Both the position numbers and the translations under genes were made by a program. Of a DNA stretch of 64,000 nt, positions 47,307 through 57,100 are shown one piece after another. Position 1 is the first letter of the stretch; the number at the start of each line of letters is the position of its first letter. The DNA comes from Akkermansia sp. (GTDB lineage Bacteria > Verrucomicrobiota > Verrucomicrobiia > Verrucomicrobiales > Akkermansiaceae): the NCBI GenBank assembly GCA_017398355.1, contig JAFQGD010000031.1:34912-98911 (forward strand), written 5' to 3'. The notes under the pieces were generated by a model. The model had not been told where the DNA came from. It saw only the letters and a program-made list of their open reading frames with translations, and did no database searches.

Positions 47307-48695
47307 ATGAACGGAATGCGTTTTACCCTGATACTAGCGCTTGCCATGGCAGCTCTTCCCCTCGCAGCCTCCACAACGGCTGTGGCGGAGGGGACGGAGA
47401 GTACTGCCCCTGATGCCACAGATTTGCTGGCTCTCGCCACATACTATCAGGGGGAAGACACCTCGGTTGCCATAGAAAAAGCCATCCAGCTAGGAGCATC
47501 GCTGAAGAACACGGATAAAAAAGGAAACACAGCCTTAATCCTTCTTGCCATGGCTGTAGAAAGCGATTCCCGTTACAAGGCAGACGAAGCATTCCGCAAA
47601 GCTTTGCATGACTCCATCATTCTCCTCATGCAAAATGGAGCAGATTGTCTCACCGAAAACAACGCAGGCTGCAATGCACTATTCTTTCTTCACAGCTCCC
47701 CGGAGTTGATTCAAACCCTCAATCAACTCAAACTCATTCCGAGGGAGTTGACTATCCGCATCCCGCATGAGGATATAGCCCTCTCCCGCCACATGCAGCT
47801 TCGTTTGGCCCAGGCCGGCTACAGCACCAACCCCTTTAGCTTGGATTACCTCAACAGAAGATATTGCAAACCGGCATATCCCCGAGTCCTTGAGCGTTTC
47901 AAGACCTATATGGCTGCCGAAACCAGCAGTCTCATCCCTACCGGGGCATTGCAGGATACTCTTGCATTTCTGCGCATGGCAGATGAACAAGCAGTAACGG
48001 ACTACATCAACAAACTCACCCTCTGGGAACACGGAGAACATTTCTTAGAGGAAATACCGGAGCGTTTGCTGGTAGCGCTTTGTGAGTTAAATTGGGACGT
48101 AAAAGAAGAGAATCTGCGAGCAGCGCTTTCCAAGCTTGAGTCAATGCTCCCGGTCGATGAGGGAGACATGATAGATTGCTATGCGGCCTATCCCATGGGC
48201 AAACTCTTGGAAATGATGGCGCGTAAGGATGAGGGGAGAACCCAAGCTTTGCTTGAAAAGTACACCACGTCTCGGGATCCGGACATGGCCTACACCGCCT
48301 ACCGCATTCTTTTGCAGCAAAAGAAACTTCCTTTGCCGGAGCCCGGCTCACTGAGCGAGCATTTAAACCTCTCCGGTGGTATCGAATCATTGCCGGACGA
48401 ACAAAAACGCGTGTTAGAATGCGCTATCGTGGATGATGCCATGAGGCACGGTAATTTAGAGGGCATCACACCGCAAATGGTGCAGCGGGTTCAAGGCTAT
48501 TTCAGTGATATGAAACTGAACAGCTTCGCCAACATTCTTTCCTCCATTTTAGGAGAAAATCGCATCATCACCCCGGAGGAAGGACTCAACGAAGCCTGCT
48601 CTGACTACCGGGAAGAACACTCCACCTCCCCTCGCATCGTTCTCGCCCGCTACATTCTTGAACACCCGGATTTATTCACCGGCGAAACACCATGA
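47307..48695 (+). CDS. Secreted ankyrin-like protein
   Basis: About 462 residues. The start is uncertain: ATG at 47307 or 47316; a TTG at 47277 overlaps the stop of the gene before. A signal peptide (MRFTLILALAMAALPLAAST) leads to one or two ankyrin-like repeats (AIQLGASLKNTDKKGNTALI, IILLMQNGADCLTENNAGCN) and a long helical region. It shares layout with the lipoprotein upstream, so the pair may be old duplicates. Its stop overlaps the ATG of the next gene (ATGA), showing translational coupling. Confidence 0.72.
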   Translation: MNGMRFTLILALAMAALPLAASTTAVAEGTESTAPDATDLLALATYYQGEDTSVAIEKAIQLGASLKNTDKKGNTALILLAMAVESDSRYKADEAFRKALHDSIILLMQNGADCLTENNAGCNALFFLHSSPELIQTLNQLKLIPRELTIRIPHEDIALSRHMQLRLAQAGYSTNPFSLDYLNRRYCKPAYPRVLERFKTYMAAETSSLIPTGALQDTLAFLRMADEQAVTDYINKLTLWEHGEHFLEEIPERLLVALCELNWDVKEENLRAALSKLESMLPVDEGDMIDCYAAYPMGKLLEMMARKDEGRTQALLEKYTTSRDPDMAYTAYRILLQQKKLPLPEPGSLSEHLNLSGGIESLPDEQKRVLECAIVDDAMRHGNLEGITPQMVQRVQGYFSDMKLNSFANILSSILGENRIITPEEGLNEACSDYREEHSTSPRIVLARYILEHPDLFTGETP

Positions 48696-50098
48696 CCAAG
48701 AGGATTTTCAAAAAATATCTCCTCTCTTCTTGGCGCATCCATGCCATCTGCTGCATTGCCGCCACTTTATCCGGTATTCTCATTATATGGCCCCGCACCG
48801 CGCCCCGAGCTTGGCGACTTGAAGCCGGAGATTATGCCGGCATCGTCATTGCTGTGGCCTTTCTGGCATCATTGGGCTTCATGGTACTTATCACCTCTTG
48901 GTTGCTGCTGAAACTTCGTAACACAAGAGCCATTATCCACTTCTCAAGCTGGTTAGGATTATGGAGTGGCACCGCTGCCCTCTTCATGCTGTTAGCAATC
49001 ATTGGCGACCCACCGCCACCCATGGCGAAGGAACTTCCACAGCCCATCCAACAAACGGACACCTTGCATATTCCGCATGATTATCTTATGGGGCCGGAAG
49101 CTCTCCTTATCCCTATTTCTCCGGAAAACTACTCGGCTGATAGAATTGTACACACTCCTGCACTAACTCAGCTTGAAAAAGAAAATAAAGAACAACTTCA
49201 AAAATACATCTCCTCAGCCCCCCGCTGGGCGCACAGTAGTACAGATGATACATTCTACACAAAGCCCGGTCACGTTGTCATGGAGCCACCCTCAGCAAAA
49301 GGCACACCCGGACACATCCATGTAGCTTTTCGAAAAATTGCGGAAGGAGAACCTATTCCGGAAGGCTATACCGTCATCAAACCGGGAGAGCCTTTCCCTT
49401 CTGCTACAGAAGAAGCTGCGCCAATTCCGGATTTTGCGTTGGATTTGGGTGGCAACCACTACCTTCTACTGGCGTGGCGCGGAGCCGCACATCGAGAAAC
49501 GGCCTTTAAGGCCATTAATGCTGCCATTAGTGCAGTAGAGGCTCGCTTCAAACCTCTGGCAGAAGACCCGAGTGCAGAAACAATAGAAAAAATGATTAAA
49601 GGCAAGCCTGCCACCCTAGGCAGCACCCCGGAAATACGACTTTGCGAACCACCGGGGCAATACGGAACATACCAAGCGGAGCTCTTTCTGAACCCGGGAG
49701 AAGAAGGCACCGTCCTCCTCATCGTCAAAGATATTGAAAAAGGGGAAACCCTTCTTGTGCTCAATTGTCCTGCGCTTTACTCGAACAACGAAAACGAACT
49801 TTTCCGTCACGATATTCCCGGGTCTCTCCCCGAATGGATGCGGAGCGCCCAATTTAGCAACGCAAATACCCTCTTAGCACCGGGCACCCCGCTCTTTTTC
49901 GTCCGGCAGGGGGAATCTCACCATTATTTCGGTGCAGCTTTTGAAGTCTGGTTCTCTCCTGCCAATTCACCACACCAGCGCAAGTTGATTATGCGCAGAT
50001 GCTACAAAATCCAGTCCTGCGAAATCAATGCACACGAAAAAACACCCACCAACGAACAAAAAGCTGCCAGTCCCGGCTCAGGTGATGCTCCCGTTTAA
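48692..50098 (+). CDS. Membrane protein with large extracytoplasmic domain, unknown function
   Basis: 468 residues, ATG overlapping the previous stop. Three membrane helices lie at about 14-34 (IHAICCIAATLSGILIIWP), 49-73 and 83-107 (WLGLWSGTAALFMLLAII). The remaining ~350 residues are probably periplasmic, Pro/Glu-rich, and without recognised fold. Third gene of the ankyrin operon; it may be the membrane partner of the two ankyrin proteins. No function assigned. Confidence 0.7.
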   Translation: MTKRIFKKYLLSSWRIHAICCIAATLSGILIIWPRTAPRAWRLEAGDYAGIVIAVAFLASLGFMVLITSWLLLKLRNTRAIIHFSSWLGLWSGTAALFMLLAIIGDPPPPMAKELPQPIQQTDTLHIPHDYLMGPEALLIPISPENYSADRIVHTPALTQLEKENKEQLQKYISSAPRWAHSSTDDTFYTKPGHVVMEPPSAKGTPGHIHVAFRKIAEGEPIPEGYTVIKPGEPFPSATEEAAPIPDFALDLGGNHYLLLAWRGAAHRETAFKAINAAISAVEARFKPLAEDPSAETIEKMIKGKPATLGSTPEIRLCEPPGQYGTYQAELFLNPGEEGTVLLIVKDIEKGETLLVLNCPALYSNNENELFRHDIPGSLPEWMRSAQFSNANTLLAPGTPLFFVRQGESHHYFGAAFEVWFSPANSPHQRKLIMRRCYKIQSCEINAHEKTPTNEQKAASPGSGDAPV

Positions 50099-50471
50099 CA
50101 CACCGTGGGCACTCTAAATCTTGTGGAATTCAACTACAAGGAAATTTCCCTTGCGCATGTGTGTTCCCCCGCGCGAAGCATTGTATTGCGGAGTTTTTGG
50201 CTATTTGTGTCAGTAGGACACGTTTTACCTGCACCACAATATATGGCACCATGAAATATTTTTTTCATCTATATCTTGTGCAAAAAAAAGATTAGCTCCA
50301 TGAAATTTTCTACTTGAAACGGCAGCCTTTTCGTGATAAATTGCCCATGTTCCGCGTGTATCCCGCACAGCAAGGGGCAGAGACTACCACACTTGCTTCA
50401 AGCCACACACCGGGGTACTCTTACAGTCTTCGTACAATCCACAATCAACAACCTACAAGCTCTCTAAAGCC
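50099..50471. other. Long regulatory region upstream of nrdD
   Basis: 373 bases without a gene. It contains the tandem NrdR-like boxes (50234-50281) and several A/T runs around 50260-50310. No terminator of the ankyrin operon was found. Distance from the boxes to the nrdD ATG is about 190 bases, leaving room for a leader. Confidence 0.6.
50234..50281 (+). promoter_or_regulatory. Tandem NrdR-box-like sites
   Basis: Two 16-base sites resemble the NrdR consensus (ACACWATATATWGTGT): 50234-50249 with core CACAATATATGG, and 50266-50281 with core CTATATCTTGTG. Each agrees at about 11 of 16 positions. Their centres are 32 bases apart, the three-turn spacing usual for NrdR pairs. NrdR represses ribonucleotide reductase genes when dATP is high. 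Confidence 0.6.
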
Positions 50472-52589
50472 ATGCCACAGATCATCAAGCGCAACGGAAA
50501 GCGCGAACGCTTCGAGGCCTACAAAGTACAGCAGGCCATTGAAAAAGCATATCACGCCTCGCAGGAGGATTATAACCCCCTCGTATATGCCAATGTTCTT
50601 GATGCCCTCAAGGCAGATGACTACCTGCCGGTGGAAAAGGTGCAAGACACCATTGAGCGCGAACTGATGAAGGCAGGGGCATACGAAACAGCACGCAACT
50701 TCATCAAATACCGCTTCTTGCACAAGCTGCAGCGCGAACAGATTGCCGGCCTTTACCAAGGCAACACATGGGTGGATTGTAAGCAGACGATTGAGGAATA
50801 CATTGGTAACACAGACTGGCGTATCAAAGCAAACTCGAACACCACATATTCCAACGCCGGTCTCGTGAACAACACTGCCGGCAAGGTGATTGCCAATTAT
50901 TGGCTGGATCAGGTCTATACCCCGGAAGAAGGTGCAGCCCACCGCAACGGCGATTACCACATTCACGATTTGGACTGTCTTACCGGCTACTGCGCCGGTT
51001 GGAGCTTGCGCAATCTACTCAATGAGGGGTTCAACGGCGTGCGTAGCCGTGTTAATAGCCGTCCGCCTCGCCACTTCCGTGAAGCACTGGGACAAATGGC
51101 CAATTTCTTAGGTATCCTGCAGAGTGAATGGGCAGGAGCTCAGGCTTTCTCCTCTTTCGACACCTATCTTTCTCCCTACCTCTTCAAAGATCAACTCCCT
51201 TACAACGAGGTTAAGAAGGCATTGCGCAGCTTCGTGTACAATCTGAACGTACCCTCCCGCTGGGGTCAAAGTCCCTTCACCAACGTAACGATTGACTGGA
51301 CAGTTCCCCGAGACCTGCGGGAGCAGCCCCCCTTCTCCGGAGGTGCCCACATCTTTGAAAACCTGCACAATGAGAAGTTGACGGCCATTGCTCGTGAGCG
51401 TGGAGCGGAATCCCTTACGGCTATGACCTACAAGCATTTCCAAAAGGAAATGAACATCATTCAGCGTGCATTCTATGAAGTGCTTACAGAGGGTGACAGC
51501 ACAGGACAACCTTTCACTTTCCCCATTCCTACTGTTAACATTACAGAAGATTTCGACTGGGAGGGTGAGAACGTCCCCCTGCTCTTTGAAAACGCAGCTA
51601 AGATCGGTTCCTCCTACTTCCAAAACTTCATCGGTTCCCAGTACAAGTACGATGAGAACGGCAACAAGATTATTGACGAAGAGGCTTACAAGCCGGATGC
51701 CGTGCGCTCCATGTGCTGCCGTCTGCAGCTGGATTTGCGTGAACTGCTCAAGCGTGGTGGTGGCCTCTTTGGCTCAGCAGAAATGACCGGTTCCATTGGT
51801 GTGGTGACAGTCAACATGGCACGCTTGGGTTACCTGTACAAAGGCAACAAGAACCTGCTCTATACCAAGCTGGGTGAGCTCATGGACTTGGCCAAGGATA
51901 CCCTTGAGAAGAAGCGCGTGTTCATCAACACGCTGTATCAGCGCGGGCTCTACCCCTACACCAAGCGCTATCTCCCCCACCTGCGCAACCACTTCTCCAC
52001 CATTGGGTTGAATGGCATCAACGAAATGCTGCGCAACTTCTCCAATGATACCATGAACACCGCTACGCCTGATGGCATTGCTTTCGCAGAAGAAGTGCTT
52101 CACTTCATGCGCGAACGCATTCGCGGTTATCAGGAACAAACAGGCAACCTTTACAACTTGGAAGCAACCCCCGCAGAAGGTACGACCCACCGCTTCGCTC
52201 GCGAAGACCAGAAGCGCTACCCGGACATCATCCAGTCCGGTACACCCGGCCATCGCTACTACACCAACAGCTCCCAGTTGCCGGCCAGCTACACGCATGA
52301 CCTCTTCCAAGCTCTCAAGATGCAGGACAAGCTGCAGTGCTGCTACACAGGTGGCACGGTATTCCACATGTACATGAATGAGGCCATATCCTCACCTGAA
52401 GCATGCCGAGATATCGTGCGCAAGGTACTTACTAACTTTAAGATGCCCTACATCACGGTAACACCTCTCTTCTCTGTGTGTGAGAAGCACGGCTACCTGC
52501 GGGGGCGCCATGACTACTGCCCCATTTGCGACGAAGAGCTTATTGCCCAAGCTCGCACAGAAGAACAGCCGGAACTCCCCCTCTTCTAA
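50472..52589 (+). CDS. nrdD: Class III ribonucleotide reductase large part, without glycyl radical motif
   Basis: 705 residues. It reduces ribonucleoside triphosphates to deoxy forms without oxygen. An ATP-cone (about 1-90, KRNGKRERFEAYKVQQAIEK) is followed by the ten-stranded barrel with NTAGKVIANYWLD, GDYHIHDLDCLTGYC and PSRWGQSPFTNVTIDW. Near the end is the metal-binding knob SVCEKHGYLRGRHDYCPICD. Usual NrdD proteins then continue with a glycyl radical loop (RVxGY); here the protein stops after IAQARTEEQPELPLF. That loop is encoded by the next small gene, in the same reading frame after a TAA and 27 bases. nrdG follows. NrdR-like boxes lie upstream. Confidence 0.92.
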   Translation: MPQIIKRNGKRERFEAYKVQQAIEKAYHASQEDYNPLVYANVLDALKADDYLPVEKVQDTIERELMKAGAYETARNFIKYRFLHKLQREQIAGLYQGNTWVDCKQTIEEYIGNTDWRIKANSNTTYSNAGLVNNTAGKVIANYWLDQVYTPEEGAAHRNGDYHIHDLDCLTGYCAGWSLRNLLNEGFNGVRSRVNSRPPRHFREALGQMANFLGILQSEWAGAQAFSSFDTYLSPYLFKDQLPYNEVKKALRSFVYNLNVPSRWGQSPFTNVTIDWTVPRDLREQPPFSGGAHIFENLHNEKLTAIARERGAESLTAMTYKHFQKEMNIIQRAFYEVLTEGDSTGQPFTFPIPTVNITEDFDWEGENVPLLFENAAKIGSSYFQNFIGSQYKYDENGNKIIDEEAYKPDAVRSMCCRLQLDLRELLKRGGGLFGSAEMTGSIGVVTVNMARLGYLYKGNKNLLYTKLGELMDLAKDTLEKKRVFINTLYQRGLYPYTKRYLPHLRNHFSTIGLNGINEMLRNFSNDTMNTATPDGIAFAEEVLHFMRERIRGYQEQTGNLYNLEATPAEGTTHRFAREDQKRYPDIIQSGTPGHRYYTNSSQLPASYTHDLFQALKMQDKLQCCYTGGTVFHMYMNEAISSPEACRDIVRKVLTNFKMPYITVTPLFSVCEKHGYLRGRHDYCPICDEELIAQARTEEQPELPLF

Positions 52590-52616
52590 TTCTCCAACAA
52601 CCCAAATACACAAACC

Positions 52617-52832
52617 ATGATTGAAGATACCATCAAACCCGTCCGCAAGACTGACGAACAAATCTTGGCCGAACACGAAGCAGAACGCACCAAGTGCACC
52701 GTCTACACCCGTGTAATGGGCTACCATCGCCCCGTTGAAACCTTCAACGCCGGCAAACAAGGTGAGTTCGAAGAACGCGCCCACTTCAATGAACCCGGCT
52801 GCGCCTGCTGCCAGGATGTGATTCTCAAGTGA
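52617..52832 (+). CDS. Separate glycyl radical domain of the class III ribonucleotide reductase
   Basis: 71 residues. CTVYTRVMGYHRPVETFNAG followed by KQGEFEERAHFN is the glycyl radical loop that normally ends NrdD; the radical glycine should be G35 in RVMGY. A short acidic N-terminal arm precedes it and the tail ends CACCQDVILK. It is in the same frame as nrdD, divided from it only by one TAA and 27 bases, and its own stop overlaps the nrdG start (TGATG). It probably docks onto NrdD after activation by NrdG, as YfiD does for pyruvate formate-lyase. A read-through fusion is an alternative. Confidence 0.82.
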   Translation: MIEDTIKPVRKTDEQILAEHEAERTKCTVYTRVMGYHRPVETFNAGKQGEFEERAHFNEPGCACCQDVILK

Positions 52833-53536
52833 TGCGACGCCACCCGGCAGACATCACCCCCCTCACTTTCCTGGACTACCCTAAAAAGGCAGCCTGCATT
52901 CTGTGGTACACAGGATGCAACTTGAGATGTCCCTACTGCTACAACCCGGAACTCGTTCTGGGTTGTAGTAATAGTGGGGTGGATGAGATGGCGTTTCTAC
53001 GGGAGCGCCGCGGTTTCCTCGATGCTGTTGTTCTTTCCGGCGGCGAGGCCACACTTATTCATGATTTAGCCGGTCTTTGTGCCGATATTAAAGACTTGGG
53101 TTATCTCATCAAGATAGATACAAATGGCAGCAATCCCGATGTACTGGGAGATTTGATAGACCGTAAGCTGATAGACTATGTGGCGATGGACAACAAAATG
53201 CCCAGCACGCGCACATGGAAATTGCCCGGGGGAGCCCAACTATTCGATCGTTTTTCAGACTGCTTACAAAAGTTGGAAGAATCCGGGTTGCCATACGAGA
53301 TTCGCACAACTGTGCATCCCGGCTTGCTGGAGGAATCAGACTTACTGCAAATGATTCGGGAATGCGAACAATTGGGCTATCGGGGCACCTATTATCTACA
53401 GTATTTCTTCAATGCCGGGTCAACATTGGGCAATTTGGATCCGCCTACTCGCCGGTATGACAGGCCCCTACTCGAGCGCCACTCCCCTCTCCGCATCGGC
53501 TACCGGAACTTCCCGGAAGACAGAGGTAAAAATTAA
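52832..53536 (+). CDS. nrdG: Anaerobic ribonucleotide reductase activating enzyme (radical SAM)
   Basis: 234 residues from the ATG at 52832, which shares one base with the stop before it. C29-N-L-R-C33-P-Y-C36 is the CxxxCxxC 4Fe-4S motif of radical SAM enzymes; VVLSGGEATL binds SAM. The opening DITPLTFLDYPKKAACILWY is typical of NrdG-like activases. It should abstract hydrogen from G35 of the separate glycyl radical domain. Longer than E. coli NrdG (154 residues), it is nearer to the form found in many anaerobes. Confidence 0.9.
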   Translation: MRRHPADITPLTFLDYPKKAACILWYTGCNLRCPYCYNPELVLGCSNSGVDEMAFLRERRGFLDAVVLSGGEATLIHDLAGLCADIKDLGYLIKIDTNGSNPDVLGDLIDRKLIDYVAMDNKMPSTRTWKLPGGAQLFDRFSDCLQKLEESGLPYEIRTTVHPGLLEESDLLQMIRECEQLGYRGTYYLQYFFNAGSTLGNLDPPTRRYDRPLLERHSPLRIGYRNFPEDRGKN

Positions 53537-53545
53537 GATGCTTTT

Positions 53546-54112
53546 TTAAGGCGTTTTTTCATTCTTTATAGGGCGGACAAGCATCGTCTTTTGCTCGTGG
53601 GGGCGGTTGTACAATCCGCCGAATAGGCGTACGCACAGGTAATTGAACCACGCCATGCCAACTTGGGATTGGCGCTGATCCCGCAGAAAAGCTAAATCAA
53701 CTTGGCGACGTGAAAATTGTGCACCTTCCTTAAGTGCATGGTACAACGCATCATGGCGGAGAGTTGGCAATAAGTCCCGCAAATACGTATCGCCCACCGT
53801 ACAACCATCCCAAACATAATTGCGGCGTATGATAAGCACATCTCCCCGAGCCTCCATAAGGACGCGGTGCGGTGCATGCGGATGAAGCCCCTGCCAATAG
53901 CCCAGTTGCAAGCGCGGATCTTTCCACTCCAAATCCGTATCCGTACGCAGGCAGAACCCCGGTGAGCATTCGGGAATATATGCATACCAATTGCCCGGCT
54001 TACTTGCCTGCTGCACCACCTCCGGCATGATACGCTTGGGTATCATACCATCCACAATCTGGCGGCACGATACGAGCGACAAAGCAGCGAAAATGATTAG
54101 GGCAATCTTCAT
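53546..54112 (-). CDS. Lipoprotein with DUF1353-like segment
   Basis: 188 residues from the ATG at 54112. MKIALIIFAALSLVSCRQIV is a lipoprotein signal with lipobox LVSC. The central part (RRNYVWDGCTVGDTYLRDLL, PTLRHDALYHALKEGAQFSR, VDLAFLRDQ) resembles DUF1353-type domains, where conserved His/Asp residues occur, but the match is from memory and weak. It begins two bases after the uvrA stop (TAAGATG), so it is co-transcribed with uvrA, with no obvious functional tie. Convergent with nrdG. Confidence 0.68.
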   Translation of the reverse strand: MKIALIIFAALSLVSCRQIVDGMIPKRIMPEVVQQASKPGNWYAYIPECSPGFCLRTDTDLEWKDPRLQLGYWQGLHPHAPHRVLMEARGDVLIIRRNYVWDGCTVGDTYLRDLLPTLRHDALYHALKEGAQFSRRQVDLAFLRDQRQSQVGMAWFNYLCVRLFGGLYNRPHEQKTMLVRPIKNEKTP

Positions 54113-54113
54113 C

Positions 54114-57100
54114 TTATTTTTTACGAGCATGGTGTACATGGGGGCTTAGCTCGGCGCGCAGATAGGGAGCTGTGGGTGAATTAATTGATTTTGAGACATG
54201 TTGCACAGAACCTTGGGCTACAATAGTTCCACCATCTCGGCCGGCACCCGGCCCCATATCAATCACATAGTCAGCCTCACAAATAAGCTCCAAGTTATGC
54301 TCAATCACCACCACGGTATTACCCATTTCTACGAGGCGGCGCAAAACCAGAACCAACAAGCGAACATCATGCGGATGCAGACCAATCGTAGGTTCTTCAA
54401 TCAAGTACAAATCCTGTGGCAGTTCTTTTCCTCGCCGTACCGCATTGAGCGCCGCACGGCGCCCCTTGATGAGTTCTGCTACTAATTTGATGCGTTGGGC
54501 CTCGCCACCGGAAAGCGTATTACTAGCCTGACCTAAGGTAAGGTAGCCTAATCCTGTTTCGCACAACAAACGCAAAGGGTCTGCCAGACGGGGCTGAGCG
54601 GAGAAGAATTCCGCAGCCTCCTCCATGTTCATATTTAAGACATCTGCAATCGTTTTTCCCTTGTAACGCACCTGTAGTGTGCGTGAATTATAACGCGCGC
54701 CGCGGCAAGCCTCACAAGGTACTGCACAGGGTGGCAAAAAATCCATTTCCTGCTTCTGATAACCGGTTCCTTTACAAGCTTCGCAATGACCGGCTGCTGT
54801 ATTGAAAGAAAACCGACCTGCGTCAAATCCCAAGCGGCGGGCATCCGCGCTCTGTGCAAACAGCCGGCGTATTTCATCAAAAATGCCGATGTATGTAGCA
54901 GGGGTAGAACGCGGCGTTTTTCCCAAGGGGGATTGATCCACTTGGTATACGGCTCGGATAGAATCCAGCCCGGCTGTGCGAGACCAAGTAACCTGCTCAC
55001 TCGGGGCTAATTTGCCGCCCAAAGCCAAGCGAACAGCGGGAGCTAAAGTACCCGACATTAAAGATGTTTTACCGGCACCGGAGGGACCGGTAATAACGGT
55101 GAAACGCGCACGCGGGATACGGAGTGTCACACTGCGCAAATTGTGCAATGTACAATCACATATCGTCAGCCATTTGGCGTTGGTGACAGGGAGGCGCTCT
55201 CCGCAGTATGGGTGTTTCTGTTTATGAGAAATAGCGTGTCCGGTTACCGAAGCGGGATTGTCCATCACTTCTTCAAATGTGCCCTGTGCCACGATTTGCC
55301 CGCCATGGACTCCTGCACCGGGGCCTAAATCGATGATATGATCCGCGCGGCGCATGGTTTCCTCATCATGCTCTACCACTAACAGGGTATTACCACGCTT
55401 TTTCAATTCCTCAAGAGTTGAAAGAAGCCGTTCGTTATCCTTGGGGTGCAGTCCAATCGTTGGCTCATCCAACACATAAAGTACACCACGCAGATTCGAC
55501 CCCAACTGCGCAGCCAAGCGTATGCGCTGTGTCTCACCACCGGAAAGAGTGGTAGCAGACCGGTCCAACGAAAGATAGCCCAAGCCCACGCGCTCCAAGA
55601 AGAATAGGCGCGGAAGGATTTCGGCCATCACATTGCGGGCAATTTCATTGTCGCGGCCTTCAAAATGCCATATAGAATTCATGATAAACCGAGCCTCCTC
55701 CGCAGACATGCTACCTAACGCAGAGATGTTTGTATTACAAACAGTAACACCAAGGGCAAATCGATTGAGACGCATTCCCTGGCATTCCGGGCATACGCAT
55801 GTTGAATATTCCTTATCAGCAGAGCGTTCCACATCACGGTCAAAGCGCAATTCCTGTTCCAACATACTCATTCGCTCCTCTCCTTGTTTCATACTCACAG
55901 AGCTTATCACGCCATGCCCAAGACAACGCGGACACCACCCGTGTGGTGAGTTAAAGGAAAAAGAGGATGGTTCGAGGTCGGCATACGTTTTTCCACACTC
56001 CGGGCAGGAGAGACGCGTTCCCACTAATTCCTCCCTCTGCGGGAGGAGGATACGAATAAAGCCATCCCCCATTTCCAAAGCCTTGTTGACCGTCTCTGTA
56101 AGCGTGGCATAGTCGCAATCCACCCCATTCATGAGAATATGATTGCCCGATACCACAACGTTGGCAAGGATGATGTCGATATCATGGTTGGAATATCGAT
56201 CCAATGGAGTGAACTCATCCGGTGAAACTAACTCCCCATCTGCACGCAAGAAAGGGTACTTACGCCGAGCGGCCCACCGGGCCAAATCCGCATAATGACC
56301 CTTTCTGTTGCGCACTACCGGAGCACCAATCATCAACCATTCCGGGCGCGCTGCAATTTTTTCCTGCACAAGTTTCTGGATTTCCTCCGTGGAACGCCGC
56401 CCAACCGGCACCCTACACGTGGGGCAATGGGGCTGCCCCAGCTTAGCATAGAGCAAGCGTAAGAACTGCCATATTTCCGTGATTGTTCCTACAGTGGATT
56501 TGCACCCACCGCGCGAGCGGTTCTGCTCAATCGCCACGGTTGGTGGCAACCCCGTCAGTCGGTCAATATCAGGCGTTTCCATCTGCTCCGTAAATTGGCG
56601 AGCATAAGGGCTCATCACATCCATGAAGCGCTTCTGGCCCTCGGCAAAAATAATATCAAAGGCCAACGTACTCTTGCCACTACCGGAAAGCCCTGTCACC
56701 ACGGTCATTTTATTACGAGGAATATCTGCATCAATATTCTTGAGCTGATGATGACGCGCACCACGCAAAGAGATATATTGATCCTGCACATTTTCTTCCT
56801 CTGCGGCCATTACGACCATCTCCGACATGCTCTGAGATGGTGAGCCCAAAACACCGGCCAAATAGCGCGATGTATGGCCGAAGGGGCAAGCAGACACTTG
56901 CTCAGGAGTACCATTCACGACAAGATGACCACCGCCCACACCGCCTTCCGGGCCTAGGTCGATGATATAATCTGCACATTTGATAAGCTCTAAATTATGC
57001 TCAATAACTAAGAGGGAATGCCCCTGCTCTACCAAGCGTGTAAAAACACGAAGCAAAACCTCCAAATCAGAGAAATGCAACCCCGTACCGGGCTCATCTA

